A stretch of DNA of 64,000 bases from a bacterium (GTDB lineage Bacteria > UBP6 > UBA1177 > JAKLFG01). The position numbers were made by a program, and so were the translations under genes. The DNA lies in the NCBI GenBank assembly GCA_022709425.1, contig JAKLIW010000004.1, positions 162,494 to 226,493 on the forward strand, read 5' to 3'. A model generated the notes under the pieces. It saw only the letters and a program-made list of their open reading frames with translations. It ran no database searches and was not told the DNA's origin. Shown here piece by piece: positions 43,541 through 52,543 of this stretch (positions are counted from its first letter, which is position 1; each line of letters opens with the position of its first letter).

Positions 43541-44194
43541 ATGAAACAAATTCTTGTTCTCCTGACCGTTATTCTCTGCGCGACAGCGCTGTGGGGCGCC
43601 GCTCCGGCCAAGGAGAAGGCGGCCGCCGCGAAGTATGTCTACATCGATACGGCCACGCCCAAGGAACTGGCGGCCGAGCTGATCGCGAAGGGGCTCAAGG
43701 TCGCGTTCCTGTTCGACCCGGCGCAGGGGGCGTGGCAGAAGGGGATGCTCCCGACCTTGAAGGGGACCAAGCCGCTGGTGTTCGTCCGGGGGAATCTTGC
43801 GCCGACCGAGACGGCGGAGCTCAAAAAGATGCTCGAACTGTTCGAGTACGACGTGACGGTGCTCCATCTCAAGATGACCGCCGGCGACGCCATGGGGGTG
43901 GTGCCGGTGACCAGCCTGCTCACCATCGAACGGATCGAGGATTACGACAACAAGTGGGTCGATTTCGAACTGTACCGCGGCGCCGATAAGCCGGAACGGG
44001 CGGTCCTGCAGGACAAACGGCAGGACCCGCAGAATTTCGGGACGCCGTTCACCGTGGCGGGGGGAATACTCTTCAAACGGGCCGGTATCTGCCTGCTCAA
44101 TCTCGACCGTCCCGGCGCGTCGGTGCCCAAGGGGATGTCTCTGCTGGTCCTGTTCTCCACCAACGCCGACAAGCTCAAGGCGCTCCAGCCGTAA
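43541..44194 (+). CDS. Secreted protein of unknown function
   Basis: This is a 217-residue protein with a clear signal peptide (1-20, ending WGAAPA). The rest is a mixed alpha/beta protein with DTATPKELAAELIAKGLKVA and VFVRGNLAPTETAELKKMLE, plus a later beta-rich part. There are almost no Cys residues and no recognised motif. GGAGG lies 6 nt upstream of the ATG. It follows the diiron protein by 23 bp. A terminator-like hairpin comes next. I do not recognise a family. Confidence 0.75.
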   Translation: MKQILVLLTVILCATALWGAAPAKEKAAAAKYVYIDTATPKELAAELIAKGLKVAFLFDPAQGAWQKGMLPTLKGTKPLVFVRGNLAPTETAELKKMLELFEYDVTVLHLKMTAGDAMGVVPVTSLLTIERIEDYDNKWVDFELYRGADKPERAVLQDKRQDPQNFGTPFTVAGGILFKRAGICLLNLDRPGASVPKGMSLLVLFSTNADKLKALQP

Positions 44195-44201
44195 CGTTCA
44201 T

Positions 44202-44234
44202 CCCGCCCTGTCAAGGGAGGGCAGGGTGGGTTTT
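44202..44234 (+). terminator. Possible intrinsic terminator after the 43541 gene
   Basis: Arms CCCGCCCTG (44202-44210) and CAGGGTGGG (44222-44230) with one mismatch are followed by TTTT. The T run is short, and the hairpin may instead belong to a dispersed repeat family. The rest of 44235-44400 holds only a repeat arm. Confidence 0.4.
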
Positions 44235-44359
44235 CAACGCGTCGGAAAATGCAAAACCCCCTCAATCTTCCTCGCATGAATGCTCCGGCTTCCGGCCTGA
44301 CGACACTCCGCCGGAGTTTCGTCCGAGACGGCCTACAGTGACAGGGGGACGCAATATGT

Positions 44360-44385
44360 GGGCGTCCCGATGGGAACGCCCCTAC
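44360..44385. repeat. Single arm of the palindromic dispersed element
   Basis: This matches the right arm at 38429-38454 in all but one position. No left arm lies nearby. Confidence 0.75.
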
Positions 44386-44400
44386 AGATCGGAAAGGGAT

Positions 44401-45816
44401 TTATACGTTCACGACCCGTATCGCGTTGGCGTGGCGTCGGGTGGTGGCGGTCGAACTGACATTGGCCGCGACGACCGTCTGTCCGGGGAGGATGAGTTCC
44501 CGCGCCAGCAGGAAGGGGAGCGCCGTGGCGATGAAGTCGTCGAAGGTGTCGGGGTCCTGTTCCAGCACCAAGCCGCGCACCCCGCGGAAGAGGTTCATCA
44601 CCCGCGCCACATGGCCGTCGCCGGTGAAGGCGAAGATCGGCGTGCTGGGGGCGAAATAGGCGGCGATGCGGGCGGTGTAGCCTGAGATCGAGTAGAGTAT
44701 CAAGGCGTCGGCGTTGATGTTGTCGGCGAGTTTCACCGCCGCGTAGGAAAGACCTTCGGAGAGCAGCATCCTGCCGTTCTGTTTGGCGATCTCCTTGAAC
44801 GACGGCGGCAGGTGCCGTTCCGCCTCTTCGGCGACGGCGTCCATGGTCATCACCGCCTTGACCGGGTATTTGCCCGACGCCGTTTCGGCCGAGAGCATCA
44901 CCGCGTCGGCGCCGTCGGCCACCGCGTGGGCCACATCGGTCACTTCGGCGCGGGTCGGCCGGTTCTTCACGATCATCGATTCGAGCATCTCGGTGGCCAC
45001 TATCGCCGGAATGCGTGCCGCGTGGGCCGCCGTCACGATGGTCTTCTGGGCGTGGGGCAACTGCGCGATGGGCAGTTCCACCCCGAGGTCGCCGCGCGCC
45101 ACCAAGAGGGCGTCGGCGATCGCCGCGATGTCGGCCAGTTCGTCGAGCGCCGAGGCGGTCTCTATCTTGGCGATGACCGGAAGCAGGAGGCCCTGCTCCT
45201 GCATGAGCCGGTGGAGATCGAGTATGTCTGCGCGGTGCTGGACGAACGAGAGCATGAACCCGTCCACCCCCTGTTCCATCCCGAAGCGGGCGTCCACTTT
45301 GTCCTTGTCGGTGAGCGCCGGGAGTTTCACCCGGACGCCGGGGAGCGCCATCCCTTTATTCGATTTGAGCACGCCGCCCACGATGACGCGGCATTTCACG
45401 TCGTTTCCCGTCACGGCGAGGACCTTCAGCACGATCTGGCCGTCGTCGAGCAGGATGGTCGACTCCTCGTGGACATCGCCCGGCAGGTAGGGATAGTCGG
45501 TCGATACGAGCGCGGCGTTCCCGGCGACCGGCCGGGTGGTTATCGTGAATTCGCCCCCTTCGGCGAGCGTCGCCTCGTCCTTTTCCATCTTTCCGATGCG
45601 CAGTTTCGGGCCGCGCAGGTCCATGAACAGCGGGATGAAACGGCCTTCGAGTTCGGCCGCCTGCCGGGCGTTCATGATGATGGCGGCCGCCTTCTCATGG
45701 TCGCCGTGGCTCATGTTGAGCCGGAAGATGTCGGCGCCCGCCGCGATGAGCGCCCGCATCATCTCGACCGTCGCGGTGGCGGGGCCGAGCGTGGTGATGA
45801 TCTTTGTTTTGGTCAT
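44401..45816 (-). CDS. pyk: Pyruvate kinase
   Basis: This 471-residue enzyme converts phosphoenolpyruvate and ADP to pyruvate and ATP. Visible blocks are TKIITTLGPA at the N-terminus, LNMSHG, LDDGQIVLKV in the B domain, the active-site IAKIETASAL and ARGDLGVELP, and KNRPTRAEVTDVAHAV, then the small C domain. The ATG at 45816 follows GGGGGGAACT. A strong promoter lies upstream. It is transcribed away from the membrane protein gene at 45917. Type I and type II cannot be separated safely by eye. Confidence 0.94.
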   Translation of the reverse strand: MTKTKIITTLGPATATVEMMRALIAAGADIFRLNMSHGDHEKAAAIIMNARQAAELEGRFIPLFMDLRGPKLRIGKMEKDEATLAEGGEFTITTRPVAGNAALVSTDYPYLPGDVHEESTILLDDGQIVLKVLAVTGNDVKCRVIVGGVLKSNKGMALPGVRVKLPALTDKDKVDARFGMEQGVDGFMLSFVQHRADILDLHRLMQEQGLLLPVIAKIETASALDELADIAAIADALLVARGDLGVELPIAQLPHAQKTIVTAAHAARIPAIVATEMLESMIVKNRPTRAEVTDVAHAVADGADAVMLSAETASGKYPVKAVMTMDAVAEEAERHLPPSFKEIAKQNGRMLLSEGLSYAAVKLADNINADALILYSISGYTARIAAYFAPSTPIFAFTGDGHVARVMNLFRGVRGLVLEQDPDTFDDFIATALPFLLARELILPGQTVVAANVSSTATTRRHANAIRVVNV

Positions 45817-45841
45817 AGTTCCCCCCGTTGGATGACGAACG

Positions 45842-45870
45842 ACTATACGCCGGATGCGGTCGGAGGTCAA
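45842..45870 (-). promoter_or_regulatory. Predicted promoter of pyk
   Basis: On the minus strand TTGACC (45870-45865), 17 bp, TATAGT (45847-45842), 25 bp before the start codon. Confidence 0.6.
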
Positions 45871-45916
45871 AAATACTTTAGTTGAAATCGGCGAAAGTTC
45901 CGGTACAATGCCCTCC

Positions 45917-46585
45917 ATGAGACCGACACTCCGCGAGATAGTCGTCGCCTTCACGCGCCCCGCCGCGTTCCTGCCCTTTTTCGTACTGCTCTATCTTTTG
46001 GGCGCGCTCACCGGCCTGCTGGAGCGGACGGTGACCTGCTTCCCGATGTCGGTCATCACCACCAATAAGGCGATGGCCGAAAAACTGGCCGACCGGCCGG
46101 GGAACTGTTCCTCATCGGTGGAGGTCGAGAAATTCATGATAGAGAGCGCGATATTCAACGACACCGATCTGCCGCCGGTGCGCGATATCTATCTGGTGTT
46201 CCTCGAGGCCGACTATGCCTCGTGGGAGGATATCCAGCGGATGGGCGATACGGTCGCCGAGATGAACCCGTTCCTGCGGCGGGTGGCCGATCTCTATCTC
46301 GCCGGGCGGCTCAAGATGATGGCGATCGCCTTCATCGTGGGGGTCATCGTCGCGGTGCTGAGTTTCCCCTTCGCTCTGCCGCGCCGCACCCCGTTCCGGC
46401 GGCTCGATATCGCCGCGAGCGTCGCGGGGTGGGGGAGCTTCGCCGCGCTTGCCGTGGGGGTCGCCTTCGCGGTCCATCCGGTCTTTCTGCCGACCTACGC
46501 GCTGACCACGGGAGCGGGGATGCTCTTCGCCCTCGTGTTCCGGATACTCTTGAAGAAACACGAGTCGAACGGAGGCTCCGCATGA
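45917..46585 (+). CDS. Integral membrane protein of unknown function
   Basis: This is a 222-residue protein with four likely membrane segments (about 18-38, 132-152, 165-190, 196-214) and a loop of about 85 residues (40-125) that is probably periplasmic, with two Cys. The start is taken at ATG 45917; another ATG three codons earlier is possible and neither has a clear Shine-Dalgarno sequence. The stop overlaps the LPP20/Sel1 lipoprotein start (ATGA). No family was recognised. Confidence 0.7.
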   Translation: MRPTLREIVVAFTRPAAFLPFFVLLYLLGALTGLLERTVTCFPMSVITTNKAMAEKLADRPGNCSSSVEVEKFMIESAIFNDTDLPPVRDIYLVFLEADYASWEDIQRMGDTVAEMNPFLRRVADLYLAGRLKMMAIAFIVGVIVAVLSFPFALPRRTPFRRLDIAASVAGWGSFAALAVGVAFAVHPVFLPTYALTTGAGMLFALVFRILLKKHESNGGSA

Positions 46586-48381
46586 TCCCGCGCATTCTTT
46601 CAGCCCTACTGCTCCTGTTGGCCGCCGCCTGCGCCTCGACCGACGCCAAGCAGGAGGCGACGCCCGCCGTCGCCGCTCCGGCCCCCGCGCCGGTCGCCGA
46701 CGCGGCGCTCATGGAAAAGAGCATGGAGACCCCGGCATGGCGGGATCAGGGGCACCTCGAGGCCGACGGCCGCCACTATTTCGTCGGGAGCGCGGCGGGA
46801 ATCGCCGACCGCGACGAGGCGAAGGGGAAGGCGCTTTCGAGCGCGCTTTCGAGCGTGAGCCGCTGGATACGGGTCGCCGTCAAGTCGGAGACAAAAAGTT
46901 ATCAGGAACAGGTCGGCAACGCGGCGGACGGCGTCCTGATGGATACGTCGAAGGAGTCGGGGGCGCTCATCACGGTGCGCCAGTACGACGAGACGAACTA
47001 TATCGAAACATGGAACCGGGGCGGCCGCATCGAATACGACGCCTTCGTCCGCGTGGCGATAACGGCCGAGAATATGAAAAAACTCCAGATCGAGGCGGCC
47101 GGGATCACGGCGTGGGCCGTCGCGCCGGGAAACACCTGCGGCGTCATCCGCGAGGCCGACGGCTTCATCCGCGAGACCGCCGCGCGCAAAGGGTGGAAAC
47201 TCGCCCCGACCCCCACGGCGCTTGCCGCCGAGGGCGATATCGAGAAGCTGTTCGTTGAACCGAAGGATGCCTACTTTCTGCTGTTCCGGCCGCTCTGCAC
47301 GACGGGGCAGGGAACAGTGACGGCCAAGATCGCCTTCGAGCACTATGCCCTCATCGAGCGGGCTACCGCCAATACCATCACGGCCGAGGCCACGGCGTCT
47401 ACGCAGGCCGAGGCGCTGGGAAAGGCCGAAGAGGCGATGCAGAAGGCGCTTTTCTCCTACAGCGGGGTCCTCTTCTCGCCGCAGATGCCGGCGGTCAGCG
47501 CGCAGACGACGCTGTCGGAACTCGATATCGAACTCCTGCAACTGTTCGAGAAGGCAAAAAAGGTCGAGGAGGAGGGGTGGTTGCTTCCCGCCGCGGCGAT
47601 GGCCAAATGGCAGGAACTGGCCGACAAGCCCGATCCGAATCCCTATAAACAGACGGCGCTGGACCGCGTCGCGCTGTGGAAAAAATATGCCGACGACCGC
47701 GCGGCGCTCGGCGAAAAGCGGAAACTGGACCGCGAGAAACTGCAGAAGGCGCTTCCGCTTACCGTCATCTCATTCGACGAAAAGGTCCGCTATCTGCGCG
47801 AATATCTCTATGCCTACGGGACGCTGTTCGGCGCCGACGAGAGCTTCGAACTGATCGATACCCTGCCCGATAAGGCGGCGGCGAAGAAACTGCGCGAGGC
47901 GGTGCTCGATCCGGCCATCGTCGGCGAATGGCAGATCGCGTGCGACCGCAACGACGGCGCCGCCTGCTATTTCCTCGGCGTCGCGCAGGGAGCGTCGGGC
48001 GACAACGCCCTGCGGAAGGGGTGCGACGCGCAGGTCGGGATGGCGTGCCATGCCATCGCCAAGAAGGCGAAATCCGATACCCGCTACGGCAAGGCGGCCG
48101 AGGCGGCGAAAAAGGCGTGCCGGTACGGCGTCAGCAATTCCTGTTTCCTCGCCGGTATGGTGTACTACGCCGGGGCGAGCGATGTGGCGGCCGATATCGT
48201 CGCGGCGCGCGGCCTTTTTGAAAAGGCGTGCGAGACGGGGAACAACGGCGGTTGTGCCTACCTCGGCTGGATGTACGAGAACGGCGAAGGGGTCACCAAG
48301 GACCGCGACGCCGCCAAGCAGTACTATCTCAAGGCCTGCAACCTCGGCCACCAGAAATCGTGCGAACGGGCAGGCGACTGA
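46582..48381 (+). CDS. LPP20-like lipoprotein with Sel1 repeats
   Basis: This is a 599-residue lipoprotein. The signal peptide ends at lipobox AAAC (Cys 17), followed by a short Ala/Pro linker. Residues of about 55-175 (DGRHYFVGSAAGIADRDEAK ... ALSSVSRWIRV) form an LPP20-type domain also seen in the 55714 protein. A helical middle follows. The last 150 residues contain Sel1-like repeats (GGCAYLGWMYENGEGVTKDR). Sel1 repeats mediate protein contacts. GGAGG lies 6 nt before the ATG. It is translationally coupled to the upstream membrane protein, so the two are probably partners in the envelope. Confidence 0.85.
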   Translation: MIPRILSALLLLLAAACASTDAKQEATPAVAAPAPAPVADAALMEKSMETPAWRDQGHLEADGRHYFVGSAAGIADRDEAKGKALSSALSSVSRWIRVAVKSETKSYQEQVGNAADGVLMDTSKESGALITVRQYDETNYIETWNRGGRIEYDAFVRVAITAENMKKLQIEAAGITAWAVAPGNTCGVIREADGFIRETAARKGWKLAPTPTALAAEGDIEKLFVEPKDAYFLLFRPLCTTGQGTVTAKIAFEHYALIERATANTITAEATASTQAEALGKAEEAMQKALFSYSGVLFSPQMPAVSAQTTLSELDIELLQLFEKAKKVEEEGWLLPAAAMAKWQELADKPDPNPYKQTALDRVALWKKYADDRAALGEKRKLDREKLQKALPLTVISFDEKVRYLREYLYAYGTLFGADESFELIDTLPDKAAAKKLREAVLDPAIVGEWQIACDRNDGAACYFLGVAQGASGDNALRKGCDAQVGMACHAIAKKAKSDTRYGKAAEAAKKACRYGVSNSCFLAGMVYYAGASDVAADIVAARGLFEKACETGNNGGCAYLGWMYENGEGVTKDRDAAKQYYLKACNLGHQKSCERAGD

Positions 48382-48452
48382 AATAACTGCTTAAAATCAT
48401 AAGGAATCACTTTTGCTTAAAAATTACGAGTGGTTTGGATAGGGAGTTCTTC

Positions 48453-50009
48453 ATGTACAAGAAACTGATGCTCATCGCGGTGCTCGTGTTCGCGTGCGGC
48501 CTGCTTGCCGCCGCTCCGAAAAAACCGCTCCCGGCGTGGGAAACGGCCGCAGAAAAAGCGGCGTCGAAAGGGACGAAGGTCCCCTTCAGCCTGCAACTGC
48601 GCGTCCCGCCGCAGGATATCCCGTACGGCCCGCCCGAATACGGCGCGATGGCGGGGGTGGTCATCCAGATACCGACCGGCTGGAACCAGCTGAACGCCTA
48701 CTACGGCGAAATGGTGAAGGGGATCGTCGCGGCCAAGGCGAAGCCCTACATCATCGTGGCGAACACCAGCGAGAAGAACAGCGTCCTCACCGATGTGCTC
48801 ACCCCGTACGGCGTGGCCGAGAGCGATGTCGAATTCTACTTGTATCCCTACGACGCCAACTGGACCCGCGATTACGGTCCATGGATGGTCTATACCAATG
48901 GCCGGACGACGCGCGCCCTAGTCGATCATCACTATTACGACGAACGGAAAAACGACGACGCGGTGCCGGGGAAACTCGGGCTGGCGTGGGATGATGAGGT
49001 GTTCGTGAGCGGCTTCTACACCGAAGGGGGCAACTTCATGACCGACGGTCTGGGCACCTGCTGGATGTCGACCGGCGTGTACGACAAGAACAGTCTGGAG
49101 GACAACGAGACGAATCGCGCCACCGTCGCGCAACTGTTCAAGCAGTATCTCGGCTGCGACCGGGTGTTCCATCCCGTGTCGATACCGGGCGAAGGGACCA
49201 CCCACATCGACATGTATTCGAAGATACTCGATCAGGATACCATCATCGTGAGCTATTCGAGCGCCGAATGGGGCGCCGATACCGATGAGCTGGCGCAACT
49301 CGACACGGCGGCAGAACTCTACGGCTCCATCGACAAGCCGGGCGGCGGCAAGTACACCATCGTCCGCATCCCGATGACCTACGGCGGCAGCGGCTCCTTC
49401 TGGGATCCGCGGACCTATTTCACCCATACCAATTCGCTCATCGTCAACGATCATGTTCTTGTCCCGACCTACGGCCGTGGCACCGACGAGGAGGCGCTCC
49501 AGATCTACCGCGACCTGATGCCGGGCTACACCATCATCGGCATCGATTCCAACGAGATCATCCCGCAGGGCGGATCGATCCACTGTACCACCATGCAGAT
49601 ACCGCCCGAACAGTACCAAGCGTGCGGCGACGGCGTCATCGCCGGTGAAGAAGAGTGCGAACCGCTCTACCTCGGCGGCGAGACCTGTATCACCAAGGGC
49701 TATGCCTCGGGCGCTCTGGCTTGCACCGACGCCTGCCTGTTCGACCTGTCGCAGTGTTCCCAAGAGCCTGCCGACGACGACATCGTACCCGACTATGCGC
49801 CCGATACCGACGATACCGCCAACGACGATACCGTCGGCGACGAGGTCGTCAACCCCGACGACACCCTGACCGATACGCCGGTGACCGCCGACGATATCGC
49901 GCCCGCCGACGACGAAGAGCCCGCCGATGAGGATGTCGCCGTCATCGTTCCCGACAGCGGCAAACGGGCCGTCACCAACGACGGCTGCGGTTGTTCGGTG
50001 TTGTTCTAG
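48453..50009 (+). CDS. Secreted agmatine/peptidyl-arginine deiminase family protein with Cys-rich, acidic tail
   Basis: This is a 518-residue exported protein. A signal peptide (1-21) precedes the guanidino-deiminase domain of about 360 residues. Catalytic residues are present: WTRDYGPW (D140), EGGN (191-194), GEGTTHIDM (H251) and GGSIHCTTMQIP (C378). The family deiminates agmatine or protein arginine, releasing ammonia. After residue 390 comes a Cys-rich module (CGDGVIAGEEECE ... C435), then an Asp/Thr-rich tail, and a last GCGCSVLF. The first parts recur in other surface proteins here. The start at 48453 has GGGAG upstream. Secretion suggests action on peptides or proteins outside the cell. 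Confidence 0.88.
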   Translation: MYKKLMLIAVLVFACGLLAAAPKKPLPAWETAAEKAASKGTKVPFSLQLRVPPQDIPYGPPEYGAMAGVVIQIPTGWNQLNAYYGEMVKGIVAAKAKPYIIVANTSEKNSVLTDVLTPYGVAESDVEFYLYPYDANWTRDYGPWMVYTNGRTTRALVDHHYYDERKNDDAVPGKLGLAWDDEVFVSGFYTEGGNFMTDGLGTCWMSTGVYDKNSLEDNETNRATVAQLFKQYLGCDRVFHPVSIPGEGTTHIDMYSKILDQDTIIVSYSSAEWGADTDELAQLDTAAELYGSIDKPGGGKYTIVRIPMTYGGSGSFWDPRTYFTHTNSLIVNDHVLVPTYGRGTDEEALQIYRDLMPGYTIIGIDSNEIIPQGGSIHCTTMQIPPEQYQACGDGVIAGEEECEPLYLGGETCITKGYASGALACTDACLFDLSQCSQEPADDDIVPDYAPDTDDTANDDTVGDEVVNPDDTLTDTPVTADDIAPADDEEPADEDVAVIVPDSGKRAVTNDGCGCSVLF

Positions 50010-50023
50010 GGCGCAATTTCTTT

Positions 50024-50051
50024 TTGACAATCATTCCCGCAGTGTTACAAT
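50024..50051 (+). promoter_or_regulatory. Predicted promoter of the AlbA_2 gene
   Basis: A perfect TTGACA (50024-50029), 16 bp, TACAAT (50046-50051), 31 bp before the GTG start. Confidence 0.65.
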
Positions 50052-50082
50052 AGCGTCACTCTGATCTCCAAAGGGGGTAACT

Positions 50083-51429
50083 GTGTGGAAAGAGTCTGAA
50101 ACACTCGAGCTCAAATCGTCATTCGCCGAATGGCGGGAGATTATCGTCTCGCTTGCCGCCTTCTCTAACAAAAGCGGCGGTACGGTGATCGTCGGTTTGA
50201 GCGATGAGGGTGAGCCTACCGGACTTTCAGTCGGCGGCACTACGCTGGAAGACATTGCGAACAAGATACGCCAGCACACCGATCCGATCCTGTATCCTTC
50301 CATAAACGTAAAAACGCACGGTCCCGGCGAGATAGTTGAGATCGCGATCCCCGGCTCCGACAACAAGCCGGTCTTTGCCTTTGACCGGGCCTATATCCGA
50401 GTAGGCAGAGCGAATCAGAAAATGAGCAACGAGGCGGTCCGCGCGCTGATTAAACGGTACGCGCTTCCGGCTTTCGACGAACAGGAGATGCCGGTCAATG
50501 CAACGGCGGTCATGTGGAACCGGGCGGTTCTCAAGCAGTTCGGCATCACCGGGAAAGATCCGCTTCCCGCGTTGAAAAAACAGGCACTCTTGAAAAATGG
50601 GCATCCGCTCAATGCGGCCTACCTTTGTTTCTGCGAGACACCCGGACTTGCATCCAACGCCATGGTGAAGGTGGCGCGCTTCAAGGGACGCGATATGGCG
50701 GTGTTCATCGACATGAAGGATATTCGTACCGCGCTGGTGCCGGCGGTCGATGAGACCATCGACTTCATCAAACGACACATCGGCATGGAGGTCGAGATCA
50801 CCGGCAAGGCGCGCCGTACGGAACGGTGGGAATATCCGCTAGATGCCCTTCGGGAAGGGGTGATCAATGCGGTAGTTCACCGTGATTATACCGACCCCGG
50901 TACCGTGCAGATACGCATTTTTGACGACCGGTTGGAGATATGGAGTCCCGGTCTTCTGCCGAAAGAGCTTTCGGTGAAGAACTTGCCGCGCGAATCACGG
51001 TCGATACCGCGCAACAAGACGATCGCGCGTATTTTTCACGCCATTCGTCTTATCGAGAATTGGGGTTCCGGTTTTCAGCGGATCGCCGCCGCCTGCGAAG
51101 GTAACGGCAATCCGGCGCCGGTCTTTGAGGAGAAGGCGGGGGCCTTCGTCATCACCATACACCCCAAAGTAAATGGGGGAGTAAATGGCACATTAACCGG
51201 CACATCAAAAGGCACATTAACTGGCAAGTCAACTGGCATATTAACCGAAGGCCGTCGTTCGGTCTATGAGCTTATCATGCGGAAGCCCGGTATACAGGCA
51301 AAAGATATTCAAGCGGCGTCGAGCATACCGATAGACACTTTGAACAAGCATCTTCGTTATTTGATCGAAAAGAAATTCATTGAGCGACGCGGCGCTAAAA
51401 AGACCGGCGGGTACTTCGTTATAAAATAA
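50083..51429 (+). CDS. AlbA_2/Schlafen-type DNA-binding regulator with ATPase-like domain
   Basis: This is a 448-residue protein. The N-terminal AlbA_2 (Schlafen-like) domain (about 4-115) shows ETLELKSSF ... FSNKSGGTVIVGLSDEGEP. A HATPase_c_4-type domain follows (REGVINAVVHRDYTDPGTVQ and RIENWGSGFQRI). A short repetitive linker (NGTLTGTSKGTLTGKSTGIL, about 368-392) leads to a winged helix of about 55 residues. Proteins with this order are annotated as transcriptional regulators or putative defence proteins. The GTG start has AAGGGGG 5 nt upstream. The gene stands alone, 25 bp ahead of a lipoprotein gene. Confidence 0.85.
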   Translation: MWKESETLELKSSFAEWREIIVSLAAFSNKSGGTVIVGLSDEGEPTGLSVGGTTLEDIANKIRQHTDPILYPSINVKTHGPGEIVEIAIPGSDNKPVFAFDRAYIRVGRANQKMSNEAVRALIKRYALPAFDEQEMPVNATAVMWNRAVLKQFGITGKDPLPALKKQALLKNGHPLNAAYLCFCETPGLASNAMVKVARFKGRDMAVFIDMKDIRTALVPAVDETIDFIKRHIGMEVEITGKARRTERWEYPLDALREGVINAVVHRDYTDPGTVQIRIFDDRLEIWSPGLLPKELSVKNLPRESRSIPRNKTIARIFHAIRLIENWGSGFQRIAAACEGNGNPAPVFEEKAGAFVITIHPKVNGGVNGTLTGTSKGTLTGKSTGILTEGRRSVYELIMRKPGIQAKDIQAASSIPIDTLNKHLRYLIEKKFIERRGAKKTGGYFVIK

Positions 51430-51454
51430 CTTTCATTGAACCGGGGGCGGGGCC

Positions 51455-52045
51455 ATGCGTTACTTGTTTGCGGTCATTGCTTTGGCGGTGGCGGTCTTCG
51501 CGCTGATCTCGTGTGACAACGGTTCCTGCACTACCGCCACCGAAAAGACCTATACGCCGACGGCGTCGGTGTTCAAGGCGACCGAAACGCCATCGTGCCC
51601 GAAGGCCGACGACCGTTTCGATGTCGATACGGCGGCCATCATCGCAAAATTCGCGGGCGGCAGCGCCACCTATGCACCGACGGAGGGCGAGGTCGCCAAG
51701 CCCGACTACATCCCCGACACCATCACCATCGGCGAGTACACCAAATGCCTCATCCACACTGAAACGATCGACCCGAACACCGACTGTGAGGGCAATAACT
51801 ATTTCAAGTTATTCTTTGCTATTTCGGAGGAACGGATAGAGGAAATATCCTATACCAACGAACACGGGTATGGTTTCCTTCGCGCGAATATAGAAATCCC
51901 GCTGACCGATGGAACTATCTGCCATCTTGGAGTGGGCGAAGATCTCGCCGACAACGGCGAATGTCATGTCGGGTGTTCCAATCCTGAAGTGTTCGGCGGA
52001 GGAGATAAGCCCAGTTATTCCTTCGTCTGGCACGCGCCGCAATAG
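51455..52045 (+). CDS. Lipoprotein of unknown function
   Basis: This is a 196-residue lipoprotein with lipobox LISC (Cys 20). The mature part has seven or eight Cys residues likely to pair (CDNGSC, CP, C...C, CHLG, CHVGC) and no acidic linker. It does not match a family I recognise. GGGGCGGGG precedes the ATG. It is followed after 10 bp by the YjbQ-family gene, so the two are probably co-transcribed, though no functional link is evident. Confidence 0.75.
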   Translation: MRYLFAVIALAVAVFALISCDNGSCTTATEKTYTPTASVFKATETPSCPKADDRFDVDTAAIIAKFAGGSATYAPTEGEVAKPDYIPDTITIGEYTKCLIHTETIDPNTDCEGNNYFKLFFAISEERIEEISYTNEHGYGFLRANIEIPLTDGTICHLGVGEDLADNGECHVGCSNPEVFGGGDKPSYSFVWHAPQ

Positions 52046-52055
52046 GAGGAACCCC

Positions 52056-52472
52056 ATGAAACACCACCGCAAAGAACTGTCGTTCACCACGCCGACGCGG
52101 CGCGCCTTCATCAATATCACCGCCGAGGTCGAACGGGCGGTCGCCGAAAGTGGCGTCAAAGAGGGCTTCGTGCTCGTCAACGCCATGCACATCACCGCGA
52201 GCGTCTTCATCAACGACGATGAGCGCGGCCTCCACCACGACTTTGAGCAGTGGCTCGAAAAACTCGCCCCCGAAAAGCCGCACTCGCAATATCGCCACAA
52301 CGGCGGCGAGGACAACGGCGACGCGCACCTCAAGCGGCAGGTGATGGGGCGCGAGGTAGTGGTCGCCATCACCGGCGGACGGCTCGATTTCGGCCCGTGG
52401 GAACAGATATTCTACGGCGAATTCGACGGCATGCGCCGCAAGCGCGTCCTTGTCAAGATCATCGGCGAGTAG
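52056..52472 (+). CDS. YjbQ / UPF0047 family protein
   Basis: This is a 138-residue protein with the family marks [40 protein letters not shown] and WLEKLAP, then [20 protein letters not shown] and [14 protein letters not shown]. The His residues (HIT, HH, HLKR) sit where the family binds its metal. Members are reported to have weak thiamine phosphate synthase activity, and the true role is uncertain. The length is typical. AGGAGG lies 8 nt before the ATG. Confidence 0.92.
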   Translation: MKHHRKELSFTTPTRRAFINITAEVERAVAESGVKEGFVLVNAMHITASVFINDDERGLHHDFEQWLEKLAPEKPHSQYRHNGGEDNGDAHLKRQVMGREVVVAITGGRLDFGPWEQIFYGEFDGMRRKRVLVKIIGE

Positions 52473-52543
52473 CCGCCCCCTCTTTTCTTGTCTTTTCGGT
52501 TTTATTTTATTAGTATGAGCGCGCACTATTCGGCAGGGGTGCC

